From Theobroma cacao (lineage: Eukaryota > Streptophyta > Magnoliopsida > Malvales > Malvaceae), in assembly GCF_000208745.1 (NCBI RefSeq), contig NC_030852.1:31512969-31576968 (forward strand): a DNA stretch of 64,000 nucleotides, read 5' to 3'. Every line of letters starts with the position of its first letter. Positions within the stretch are counted from its first letter, which is position 1. Under the pieces are notes generated by a model. It did no database searches. It was not told the DNA's origin and saw only the letters and a program-made list of their open reading frames with translations. Below are positions 11,426 to 22,802 of this stretch, piece after piece. Made by a program: the position numbers and the translations under genes.

Positions 11426-13072
11426 TCAGAAAGGGTTCAGATAGCTGAATGAACCAGACTGGTCATAGCCTTCATTGCCATAGAAGTCCATGTAATTTGC
11501 ATGTCCTGAGTAAGGTGACATGCAGTTCATGCGACTGAGATCATCAACATGTTCAATTTCCCCAAAATTTGAATATGATGAACTAGGGGAGAATTCGGTC
11601 TGGTCGTATTGTTGCCATGGGGTCCCTGAGCTTGGAAACTCATACTGAGGAAAGTACTGGGATGCTGTTTCACATATTTGTGGATAATCCTGCAATAAGC
11701 CAAAGGAGAATTGTTAGAGAAACCTAAAAAAACAAAATGAATCTTCGAGTTCCATTTTTCTTTCTCCAGATCAGGTTATACATATACACCTTGGAAGAAT
11801 CAAGAATTAGATCAGGTGAGACCCAAACGCTGGCAGGATCAGTATCCACAGAAACAGGCTCAAGTGGTTGCATTTGTGTGACTTCATAAGGATAAGGAGA
11901 AGTGGTAGGGCTTGAACAACGACTCTCGTTGTTAGGGTAACTTGTTTGACACGAAATGTCACCAATGCTCAAGGACTCGTTACAGATCCTTGTCGAGGTA
12001 AGTTCCACATTTGTGGAATTGCTTCCGACCCTTGTGGCTTTTGGTTCTCCATGCGCATCAGTCGCCTTCTGCTCGTTCCTTTTCACAACCCGGCACAAGG
12101 CAAAAGCACCCTGAAGAGTACAAAATATAATTGGTTGGTTGTTTTAATGAGTCAAAGTGCAAAAACAAACAATCATATATGCTTATGTCTTCACCTGGTT
12201 AGTTGATCCTTGAGAGGGCTCATCAGAGAGCCTATACTCATGCATAACCCAACCCGTTCGATCTCCTAAAGGGGCACGTCCCAGGTAGAAAACCAGGGTC
12301 TTACGATAGCCAGTCACAGCAGATTGACACACCACTTTCCTGTCTTTTCCTGTAGCTTTCCAATAGCCAGCTTTGGTGGCTCGGTTTGTTCGCGAGCCAT
12401 TTGGGTACTTTCGATCCCTGGGACAGAAAAAGAACCACTCCAAATCTCGTTTTGGAAGGAACGACTTCTCTGCAAAAGCAATTCAGATTTTTTTTTCTTT
12501 TTCAAATTCTCTATCATAGCTGTGATAATGAAAGTGAAAACAACAAGACCAAGAGCTTCTATTTGCATTTTTTTTTCATTGAAAAGCAAAAAGAAATCTG
12601 ATTGAACGAGCTTTTAGTTGGAAAAAAGAAAAAGTTGCAGGTCCCATGGGAATAAAGAACTGTTCTGATATAAAGAATTGCAAAAGAAAGAACACCAAAC
12701 TACACAAAACAAACAAAAAAGTGCTTTCCCAACAATTAAAAGAAATCCATGTTCACATTACTACATTAGCCTGAACCCGAAACTCCATTCTATCACCTGA
12801 AATCACACTAATTCTATCATCTGGTGCATCTCCTATAGCCTTTAACAGATCCACTTGTCACCGTGACATTTCTTCAATTCGGAAGGTTTTAAGAAAACAA
12901 TGTTCAGAAGGGTACCTGGCAACTCCCACGGATCAAACTTGTACAAATCGATCACGGGAATAACTTCAAGCTCAAGTTCTTGTCCTTCAGTTTTTCTTTT
13001 CAGGTAATATCCTATCAATTCCTCATCAGTTGGATGGAACCGAAAACCCGGTGGCAGTGATGCTCCACCCAT
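11426..13072 (-). CDS. NAC-domain transcription factor (NAC011/NAC071/NAC096 group)
   Basis: Four exons in transcript order: 13072-12916, 12469-12195, 12110-11790 and 11689-11426. All junctions are GT-AG and in phase; the product is 338 residues. The NAC domain fills about residues 5-155: [22 protein letters not shown] (A), [12 protein letters not shown] (B), [20 protein letters not shown] (C), [12 protein letters not shown] (D, DNA contact), and [10 protein letters not shown] with WVMHEYRL (D/E). The C-terminal half is Ser/Gln/Tyr-rich and low complexity, typical of a transcriptional activation region. The exon split inside the NAC domain is standard for the family. It most resembles Arabidopsis ANAC011, NAC071 and NAC096 (from memory); the latter two take part in wound and graft tissue reunion. 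It is a nuclear DNA-binding regulator; its targets cannot be read from sequence. Confidence 0.93.
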
Positions 13073-16000
13073 TGTCTCAGTCCCCAGTTTGATTAACTCT
13101 ACTCTAGTACTTTAATTTAGAATATATTTAAGGAAATGAAAAAATAGATTGGCCAAAATAGAAAAGAGGGAAACAGAACAAAAAGAGAATTAGAGCAGAA
13201 CAGAAGCAGAGCCAGGACAGCTATGAACTTTGCCGCTAAGTGCCAAGGCTGTATCTATTAAAAATCTGGAAAATCCAAAAGTAAAAGCTTTTGTTAACGC
13301 TAAATTTTTTCTCAAGAACCGAGTACAATTTCCACAGAATGCACCCAGTGAATGGCAGAATCATTGTCTTTGAAATGTGAAGTTGTTCTTCCAGTGAAAC
13401 TCGCACACCCCTAGCCCACCCCCTCTGAAATTTTCAATCCTAAAACAAAAGCTAGATTGAACAAGAGCTTTGATTACAAACTGCACCCAGAAACCAAAAT
13501 GGATTCAATTCTACAATTAGCTTTGTTAATTGAACAAAAAAGAAATAACTTCTCTAAAACCTAATTAGAACTTCCAAAATTGGAACCTAACCATTCAAAA
13601 CCTCTAGTAAAATTGGAAAATTTTGAATGGGGAGAGAGCTTGGAGTTGTATCCTTGAAAGCAAAGTTAAGCTTTTACTATGAATCAAGCAAAAGTTGAGA
13701 AGAGAAGTAAGCTAGAAAGAAGAGAATTTGAGTAGAGTAAAACTAGAGGTATGTGGGATGTGTAATATATAGTGCTGAGAGAAGGGCACCAGTCCAAAAA
13801 AAACACACCGAAAGTGCAGGGATTGCTTGTCTGAAGCTTACCACGAAATTCCACAGGCTTGGTCCCACCTGCTTGAACTCGCTTCACACCTAACTAGTTC
13901 CTTCCCGCCAAATTCATTTCTGACCGTTACATAATTATTTGCCCAGCATTTTCTTTTTCTTTCTTTTCCTTTTTACTTTGCACTGTCCTCTTTTGCGAGA
14001 CCAATGAGAAATATCTTAGAGAGGATGACCATACGGTAATGTTTAATTGCTTATTTGGTATTTGTTCTGTACGTAAAATTGTACGAACAAATCACGTATG
14101 AATCACATGATTATCGAACAAATATGATTAATTTTATCTCTTTTTAAAATATTTTAAAAATTTTTATTAAATGATGTGATCTTTTTTATTTCATCGTATC
14201 AACTTTTTAAGTTTGTGAAATTTGACGACTCGGGCGGACATCTAATCTTGTACTATCCTTTTAAAAAAAACAAACTCCAAACTATAATCAAACTCTCTTA
14301 CAATGATTTAATTCTATGAGGCATAGTGTATTATTCACAACATAAAGATTTAAGGGCTGAATGGCTGAATTTATTTGTACTGTTTTCATGTTATAAGTGC
14401 TAGGCGATGGAATGCCGCCATAAGAATTGAAAAAAAAGAAAAACAATGGGAGAAAGTTCACGGCAGGGTACTCAGAGGGAAGAAGGCAATGGTGATTGGG
14501 GGAATTTGGGGTTTCTTGGTCACGTCCTACAGGTCTAAGCACCTTCCATGTCATCCTGAGTCAGACAAAACCACTTTTTCTTTCTTTATATAGATGATTA
14601 TGTCATCTGCCTAGCCCACCCCTCAAAAAATAAAGCCTCCCAAAAAAGTTGATACCCAGTTTTTCAACATTTTGGGAATGTCCAAACACACCTTAGTGGA
14701 AGCTCAATTCTCTTTTGAATGCCCCTTAAGAGGCGAAAACTGGGCACTAGGTTATCTCCCATTTAGTGGGACCGGTTAATTCAATGTTTTAGCAAAGAAA
14801 CTAAGCAAGTGGTTGATGGGAACTCATTGTTTTGTTTATTAGTAAAAAGGGAGAAAAGAGGCATTAAAGCCTTGCTTTAAGGCTTAAGTAGTTGTATGGT
14901 TAAGGATATCTTCTAGCTATGTATATAGTTTTATATAAGAGCTAGTTAGTGGGACTTCTTGCTTTTCACATTGGAGGACGAAAAAGGTGAAAAAGAGACC
15001 AACCTGATTTCATACTTGAAGCAGTACTTGGCTAATCGATTTATGTCAATTTTTATGATTCTTTTTAAGAGAAATTTTAAGGGGAGGGGGAGAACATGTG
15101 GTGTTATTAGAATTTTCAAATAAAAAAAAAAGGTGAAAAATCTCATTTAACAGAATGAAATTTTAATTGATATATATATTAATTCTTTTATGATTTAATC
15201 TTTAAAAATCTTGCTCTTGTCTTCAAAACTGCAAAATAGCATAATTGTAAGCAATTAACGCTAATGAAAACTTCTTTCGAATCTTGTTGAAAACATTAGT
15301 ATTGTTTCTGTCTGAATGAAAATTGACCACCCTAAAAAAACAACCTTTTACCCCGCCAATTAAACTCTGGTTAATCATTTTAGGTTATTCAAGATGTTTC
15401 TTGGTACTTATGTTTTGCCTTTAATATGATTAGACAATTTGTCTTGTTATACACTTGAACGAGCTTTGGTTCTCCTCGGCCTCAAGACCAAAAACAAAAA
15501 AATGAGGTATGCATAATTTAAAAGGAAAAGACAAAGAATTAAGTTAATCTTTTACTTTTAAGAGTTTGGTGGCAAGAAAAAGGTTACTTTGTTACTTGCA
15601 ATCATGACCAAAACAGAAGCCCCAAAGAGTGGAGTTGCAAGCTAAGAATATTCACTTCGTCAACTCCATCAAACATAATGGTGCTAATATTGTAATGCGA
15701 TCCGACGTTATTATAGCACAATTTTATCTGAACATTAAATCAAGGGTTATATGCAGTCCAATGATTGGTGAGTGATTCAAAATTTTTCAAGAATAAAATC
15801 CTTGCATCGATCTACATTTTACATCATCACATAATTAATTCTTGGAAAGGTCGTGGAGAGGAGCCGCCCCACAGTACTTGATCATATCTCTTTTTTTCTT
15901 TTTTATTTTATCTTCACGTTGGCAACGATTGCAAAATTTCTATGTACCAAACCAAGTAGAATTATTTCTTTTGCGTAATTTAGGTATTGGGGAGGGTTGT

Positions 16001-19000
16001 ATACTTGAGGGCAGTGGCTGGAAACAGTGCAAGTTTGGTCATTAGCAAAATGTATCCACACTTCATGGCCCCCAAAAAGAAAGTGCAATCACCCCTCTTT
16101 TTTTTGCTTTTTCCTATAAGTTGCATGTTAAGTCTTTTATTTATTTATTTAAACTTTTTAAATAATTCTATACTACATTATAGATATCTTTTTATAACAC
16201 TTTATAGAAGAAATTTATGTTTTAAGATAGCTAGAGTAGGTTTATGTGCAAAATTGTAGCATTTTCAAAACATAGATGGTAAAAATTAATGTTAATGCAT
16301 AATTTTATAATGTTCTTTTCAATTTTTACTCAATTTTTCATAATGTTTTTGCCTTTAAATATGAACAAGACACAGAGAGATAGATTTGGCAGGTAGCTTA
16401 ACTACTTTTCACTAAGTTGAAATAAACAATAAGCTTTACGAGATACACGGAAAGGAATTTTTTAACCCCAGTTTGGAATACTCTAAAGGTAAGAGAAGAA
16501 AAAAGGGCAAACCCCTAGTATTCGCGGCAAAACCGTGAGCAAAACACTTGTGGGTATATAGATATTAAATTTTTAAAATGAGTATATAATTTAAAATTAA
16601 TTAATAATAAGTTAAATTTTAAAAATATTTTTTTAATTTAATTGATATGAAAATTCTTTTATCACTATTTTGATATCTTTTTTAAAAAAATTAACAATAA
16701 ATCATAAAAGCTAAATTGACCAAAAAGAAGAAATTGCTGTTGAAATCTAATTGCTGAGGTGGAATTTGCTCAGCCTGGGAAGAAGGTCAAGTGTGAAATG
16801 AATTAACCAAGGAAAGCAAAACGAAACGATGGTCATGGTCGTGTAGTTGTTAGTGAATGACAACTGCAGAAAAAAGTAGAAAAAAACATTACAAGGAAAA
16901 CACAGCAAGGGAGAGAATGATTTCCTTTTGTGGGGAATTGGAAAGATGGGAGCCTCGCCCTTATCCTTGTCGTTGTTTTGTCTTGTGCTTTCGGCCCCTT
17001 TGTCCCTTGGCGAATTCGGAATTCGCTAGCCCTAGCCCCCTTCGGAAATCAACGGCTCAACCATGGTGCTGCCTTCGTCTGTGAGGAAAAGAGTGGAAGA
17101 GAGTGGTCAAAAATGGTTGCAATTGTCAGCGATGGACGACTTTTTCCAAAATGAAAACCATGCTGTGTTCATTTCATAAATAATCATCATTATAATAATG
17201 AAATCAATTATGGTCATTTTTATTATTTAGTTCATTGATTGATACATGATTTCATGCTTAAAGAATAGAGTTTGAATTCTCTCTCCCTCAATTATAAAAA
17301 AAAAACTATAACCATTTTTATTATTATTTAAAATAATAATAAAAATTTTATTTATTAATGAAGAAATTTTTACTTTCTTTACATATTTTAAATTTTAAAA
17401 GATATTTAAATACAATCATTTTATGAAATTTTTTATAATTATAAAAAAAAGTATACATGTAATTAACGGTTTAAAATTATCACTCGTGAAATACACCATG
17501 TGTATATAATATATGACTAATAGAGATTAAGTTGGGAGTTGGGAGTTGTGTTTAATGCTCCCACTTAAGAAAAGAAGCAAATGGTTTTGGTCTAATTAAG
17601 TCTTCCTAAATGGATTGGTTTAGGGTAAGATTGATGAATGACGAGTCAAGCTTGCTTCAATGGACGGGGATGCGACATGTTGCTTTCCTCCATGGGAGTG
17701 GGGGTTAGAGATCTTGGGGAAAATCTGAGTCGCGGAAAAGATAAAAAGGAAAAGGTTCAGTGTTAAACAGTGCACCCACCTAATCATGGACTCATTGATG
17801 AGAGAGAGAGAGAGTGCTGTGGACTCAGATTGGTCGCATCTATCAAAGTGGTTTTGTGGGGATGGGACCCTAGTAATTTGGTCCTTTGGAAATTAACAGA
17901 AAAGGCAGCGGCCTCCAAGCAGTGTTCCTCATTGAAGCAAATCAGACAAAACAAGTCAACTTTGGACTCTCTTATAAAATTAAAGCATGGTATAATCTCT
18001 CACAATTATCACAGATGTTATGTTAGAGATATCTATGACCATGGGATTGTGGAAAACTAAAAAAAAAGAAAAGAAGAGACTAATTAAGGATTCATGTACC
18101 AGACATGTTGCAGCATGAAAGCAGAAATGGCTGACAGGCCAAATCCCTTAAGGTTAGACTAAATCATCCACTTCAACATTAAACAAACTATTAGGAGTTT
18201 GAAAGTAAGGAGATTTGCTTTTAGAATTTTGTGGGTTTTCTGAGTCTGCAGACAAGATTCCTCTGGTCAAAATATGAATGGGTCTAAGCAGACAAGATGA
18301 AGATTTTAAATATGAGGGAAGGATTTTTGATTTGAAGTATGAATAGTCTTACCATTTTGTTTTTTGCTAAAAACGTAATCATCAAACATGAACAGGTTTA
18401 GGCCTCGTGTTCTGCGTTTCCCACAAATAATTAAATGGGTTTACCTTTTAGGTAAGAGTTTTTTAATAAAAAAAAAGTACTATTCCTTGTTCTTCTCCTT
18501 CATAAGAGGATAACCTAATCATTATTCTTTTGTTTTAGTTATTGCTGCTTTTACCCACATCAAGGAAGTATACCTCAACTTCTTTTAATCTCGACTCTTA
18601 AATCAAGTGAATACTCATACCATTGAAATTGGTACAATCGAATTAATTTATTTTCATTTTATTTAAAAAAAATTAAAAAAGTCTACTTATTAATAAAAAA
18701 TCACTTATACATACCTATGATGTATCTTTATTTTGATTTATATCTCTTTCTTGTGTGTGTATGTTAATTATAGCAATTTAAGATCTATGTTTGATTAATA
18801 ATTTTAAGTATCTAATTAATTTTCGTTGAAGAATTTAAAAATATATGAAGAATCTTATGTATTATTTTAAATTTAATTCAAGTAGAAAAAAACACCTAGG
18901 CGTAATAATTCAAGGACTTCAATGTTGAGAAAACTCCAATACAATTGCAATTTCATCAAAACTAATTGAGGACATTCTGCAATTACAATAGGAAAAGGGG

Positions 19001-19088
19001 CGAAACTCTAATTTTCCTATTTTGTGTCGGTTTAACTAAAAATACAAATTTTCTAGTCCGAAGGGCCGCAGCTCTCAGCCGCTCGTCA
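13073..19088. other. Intergenic, about 6 kb, between divergent NAC and SufD genes
   Basis: The first about 700 nt is probably NAC leader and promoter, and the last few hundred bases are the SufD promoter. The rest is AT-rich with poly-A/T runs and a short (GA)n tract at 17803-17815. Short open frames (for example near 15842, 16857 and 17770) have no recognisable product and no coding-like composition. No gene, RNA or complete transposon is seen. Confidence 0.6.
13764..13771 (-). promoter_or_regulatory. Candidate TATA box of the NAC gene
   Basis: TATATATT on the minus strand is followed by a pyrimidine-rich stretch resembling a plant leader. The ATG is about 690 nt downstream, so the 5' UTR would be long or contain an intron. 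Positional evidence only. Confidence 0.4.
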
Positions 19089-21869
19089 ATGGCTGCCTTA
19101 GCATTTACTCACCAAAATTTTCTTCAGTTTACTCCGAAACTCACGCCTTCAAAACCCAAACTCAAACCCAAAAGAACCAAAACCAAACTCTCAATCCAAA
19201 CAATTCCAACTTCCCCACAAGCTTCGTTTACTGACCAATTTGTTCTCCAATTAGCTGACTCATTGGAAGACTCTCTCCCTTCTTCCTCTTCTTTGCCGCT
19301 TCAAAAGCTTAGAGACAATTCCTCGGAAACCCTTGTTTCAACCCAATGGCCCTCTCGAAAAGACGAGTCTTTTCGCTTCACAGACACTTCTTTTATCAAG
19401 AATTCAGATATAAAGCCAATTTCTCGCCCACCTGAATCCCTAGCTTTTTTGGATGTTTCGAGTGATGCCCAGTTTAAAAGTTTTGATTTTGTTGATGGGT
19501 TTCTTGTGGATTCTTCATTTGATTCATCAAATTTTCCTGATGGGGTTTATGTAGGTAGCTTGTTAAAGTTGTCTTCAGAGGGAATTCTTAAAAGGGTGTG
19601 TGAATTTTTAGGTGATTTTGAATGGGGTGATTTGTTTTGGTCTGTCAATGGATTGGGAGCACCTGATGTGACGGTTGTTTATGTGCCTGAAGGGTGTAGA
19701 GTTGAGAATCCTATTTATTTGAAGTACATTTCAGTTGAGGGAGGTGATGGGGGCTCTAAAAAGATGCCGGTTTCGAATCCGAGAGTTTTTGTGTTGGTTG
19801 AGAAAGGAGGGGAGGTTGGGATAGTTGAGGAATTTGTTGGTAAAGAAGGGAGTGAATGTTATTGGACGAATTCAGTTTTGGAGGTGGTGGTTGGAGAAGG
19901 AGGGAAAGTTAGGCATTCTTATGTGCAGAGACAGTCTTTGAGTGCTGCTCATATCAAGTGGACTTCCGTCCAGCAGGTAATTTTCGTGTTATTGCTTCTT
20001 AAATTGATATATTGGTTGCTTGTGATGTTTGTGTGTAAGTTGTTAGTTAAGTGAATGAACTTTATATATGCTTGTATCGGGGTCAGTTGATCTTTAGGGA
20101 GGAAGTATTTTTAGGTGAAAAATGAAAATTTTGTTAGGAGAACAACCAAAAAGGTAGTAACACAGTGGAACACAACTTTGGAAACTCAAGTCTACATGAC
20201 TCCTATAGTTATCTCTAGAAAATTGACTAAACATCTAGTCAATTTCCTTTTTCCAGTCTAGGGGCTCCCTGAAGAGTGAAGACTTTATTTTTGTTACGCT
20301 TTGTCAATCTAGAATTTGGAGGAAATTTATGTCTTCAATAGGGTGAACTTGGCTCAGGGGGATCTATATTTGGGTAGAGATTTAGATTTGAGTCATTGCA
20401 CTCACTTGGTCAACCCTCCAATAAAGTGTGTCATTGAATCATATGGCATGGAATGGTATCTTTAATTAGACAAAGAGTTACTTGCTTGGATCAACTAATG
20501 ATATGATTTATCCCTTTGAATAAACTAAAAATTGATTTAAATATCACGTGAAAAGGTGAACAACATTTCCTACATTTTTATGAAGATTCAATGCTAAGGT
20601 ATAAATGGAGAGTGAGATTGAAAGGGAAAGAGGAGATGTGAATCCCATGCTAAATTTAGTAAGAGATAGAGAAAGGGTTGATCAAATCCTTTGAAAGGTC
20701 ATTTGGATCATATACACCTAGTTATAACCTGATAGCCAAGCACTTGTGGCTCTAATCCCATCTCAATTACCGTTCACGATCCAATCCCTTTACAAATGAC
20801 TTCGGCCTAGTCGTCAAGAAGTCTGCCACCCAAATATCATTTCCTAAAGCCTCTTTTTCTGTTATGTAAATTGAATTTAAATATACATTTGGAACTTACT
20901 GAGCAACAATATTCTCATAAACTCACTGACAATGTGTAGGAATCAACTAGTACCTATGAGCTTGTGGAGGTAAGCACTGGTGGAAAATTGAGCAGGCATA
21001 ATGTCCATGTTCAACAAGTGGGCTCCGATACAGTAACTGAGTTAACAACGTTTCATTTGTCTGTTGGTGATCAAACCCAAGATCTACATAGTAGAATAAT
21101 TTTGGACCATCCAAGAGGTTATTCTCAACAACTTCACAAATGTATCGTGGCTCACTCTTCAGGGCAAGCAGTTTTTGATGGGAATGTAAAGGTCAACAGG
21201 TAACTCTGTTGTGTTTCATTATTGATAATTCTCATTGTAGGGTTATCTGAAAATAATTTGATATGAATGGGAGAAGATAATGTTGGGTCTCAATGTGTTA
21301 GGATTATCAGAGAATGAGTTGCTGAAAATTGAAGTTTTAAAGATTTCTATTTCTTCCCCCCTTGCCCCTCGAAGTCCTTTTTTTCTTCCCTTCACCCTAG
21401 TATCCTGGAAAATCTCTTGCCCTTGTTTTCGTCTGGATAATGCCTAAAACAACAGTCGCTATATAGTTATAAATTATAATTGATGCATGATTACTATAAG
21501 AGCGTGGATGTTATATTTCTATGATCTCATTCACTTCTAATCTTTTGCAGATATGCACAACAGACAGATGCAGGGCAACTAACAAGGAGCCTCCTTCTTG
21601 AGCCTCGAGCGACTGTGAATGTCAAACCCAATCTTCAAATTATCGCGGATGATGTCAAGTGCTCCCATGGAGCTGCAATAAGTGACCTCGAAGACAGCCA
21701 ACTGTTCTACTTTCAAGCACGTGGGATTGACTTGGAGACCGCTAGAAAGGCTCTTGTCTTTTCATTTGGGGCTGAGGTTATCGACAGGCTGCCTTACGCT
21801 TTTGTCCAAAAGCAAGCAAAAGATCATGTTAAAGAACTGCTCGAATCCACAGGAAAAGGGTCTTCATAA
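19089..21869 (+). CDS. ABCI7: Plastid SufD-like Fe-S cluster assembly protein (ABCI7/NAP6)
   Basis: Three exons: 19089-19976, 20940-21199 and 21551-21869; phases agree; 488 residues. The ATG at 19089 is chosen because the upstream part of the frame has no ATG and residues from here (MAALAFTHQNFLQF, then Ser/Thr/Lys/Pro-rich) look like a chloroplast transit peptide. The SufD beta-helix core covers roughly residues 150-470, ending in LLEPRATVNVKPNLQI, the CSHGAAISDL segment, LFYFQARGI and a helical tail. SufD pairs with SufB and SufC in the plastid SUF scaffold that builds Fe-S clusters for photosystem I, ferredoxin and other proteins. Length is close to the roughly 475 residues of the Arabidopsis protein. 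Intron 1 is 963 bp and shows nothing notable. Confidence 0.93.
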
Positions 21870-22367
21870 GGAACGATAATTGATGGTGTATGTATCCAAA
21901 TTATGATATTTATGTATTTGTTGTCATTGTTTATCTCCAAAATAATGATCACTCAAATGCAAACAAATTTTGATCTTGTTTGGAAATGAGTGGATTTTGA
22001 GGCACACCTTACGCTTACACTGCTCCATTGAGAGGAAAGTAGCCCGTACTATCAAATAAAACATTGTAACTGCTTGATTGCTTATTTTGTTGAGAAAAGA
22101 TTATTGTTTTTTCTTTTCTAATTGGTTTTTTTTTTTTTTGGATATAAATTTTGCCCAAAACCCACATCTCTTAGGCAAGAAAAGTCTATGTAATATATAA
22201 TAATGCTCCTGAGTCGAGTGGACCGTGTTCTTGAAAAGGAGAGATGGTTGGCATCTCCCCTGGCAGGGACGGGAGCAGCCTTCGGGCTTTCCTGTTATCA
22301 ACACATGCGGTAAAGGCGACCCCCCATCACGGTGGATCTCTGACCCAATTTGTTTCCTTCTTTATCT

Positions 22368-22497
22368 TTGGGCTTCATCCACCCAATTTTTTCTTTTTTC
22401 TCTCTGGGCTTCATCCACCCAATTTTTTTCTTTTTTTCTCTCTGGGCTTCATCCACCCAATTTTTTTCTTCATTTCTCTCTGGGCTTCATCCACATT
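22368..22497 (+). repeat. Short tandem repeat with GGGCTTCATCCACC core
   Basis: The unit GGGCTTCATCCACCCAATTTTT plus a T/C-rich spacer (about 37-38 bp in all) is repeated three times, with a fourth truncated copy. It lies about 300 bp upstream of the PPR start codon. Spacers differ in T-run length, as expected from slippage. Confidence 0.8.
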
Positions 22498-22498
22498 C

Positions 22499-22696
22499 CT
22501 TCACCTACTGAAGCACTCACCCAGATAGAGTAATTTCTCTTTCTCTCCCTAATCAAAATTATTTAGGAGTTGGGATTCAATCTCATTTACCCATTCATTT
22601 TTATTTGGCGTTATGAGAGCTACCCTTCACCTACTGTAGCACTCACCCAGATAGAGTAATTTCTCTCCCTAATCAAAATTATTTGGGAGTTGGGAA
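22499..22696 (+). repeat. Direct repeat pair upstream of the PPR gene
   Basis: About 70 bp beginning CTTCACCTACTG and ending GGAGTTGGGA occurs at 22499-22574 and again at 22625-22696. The copies differ by a short CTTTCT deletion and a few substitutions. The second copy ends about 45 bp before the candidate TATA box. Confidence 0.75.
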
Positions 22697-22742
22697 TGTC
22701 CTAAAGGAATTCAGATAAGGAAACCAAAATATCTACTGCCAC

Positions 22743-22750
22743 TATAAATA
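22743..22750 (+). promoter_or_regulatory. TATA box of the PPR-SMR gene
   Basis: TATAAATA lies 53 nt before the ATG at 22803. This predicts a transcription start near 22775 and a leader of only about 25-30 nt. Confidence 0.6.
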
Positions 22751-22802
22751 CACAAGGCAGACCTGTCCAGATTTTTTGTTTCTTCACTCGAAACACTTAC
22801 CC

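Noticed and set aside
16857..17154. Overlapping 75-codon plus-strand frames in the NAC-SufD interval
   Set aside because: Two overlapping frames, Cys/Pro-rich, with no family, no splice partners and no conserved motif.
18966..19088. Apparent 41-residue N-terminal extension of the SufD protein
   Set aside because: The extension begins at TTG, not ATG. The first in-frame ATG is 19089, where a plausible transit peptide starts.
22776..22802. Apparent nine-residue N-terminal extension of the PPR-SMR protein
   Set aside because: It begins with TTG. The ATG at 22803 gives 711 residues, matching the remembered Arabidopsis length, and fits the TATA box position.
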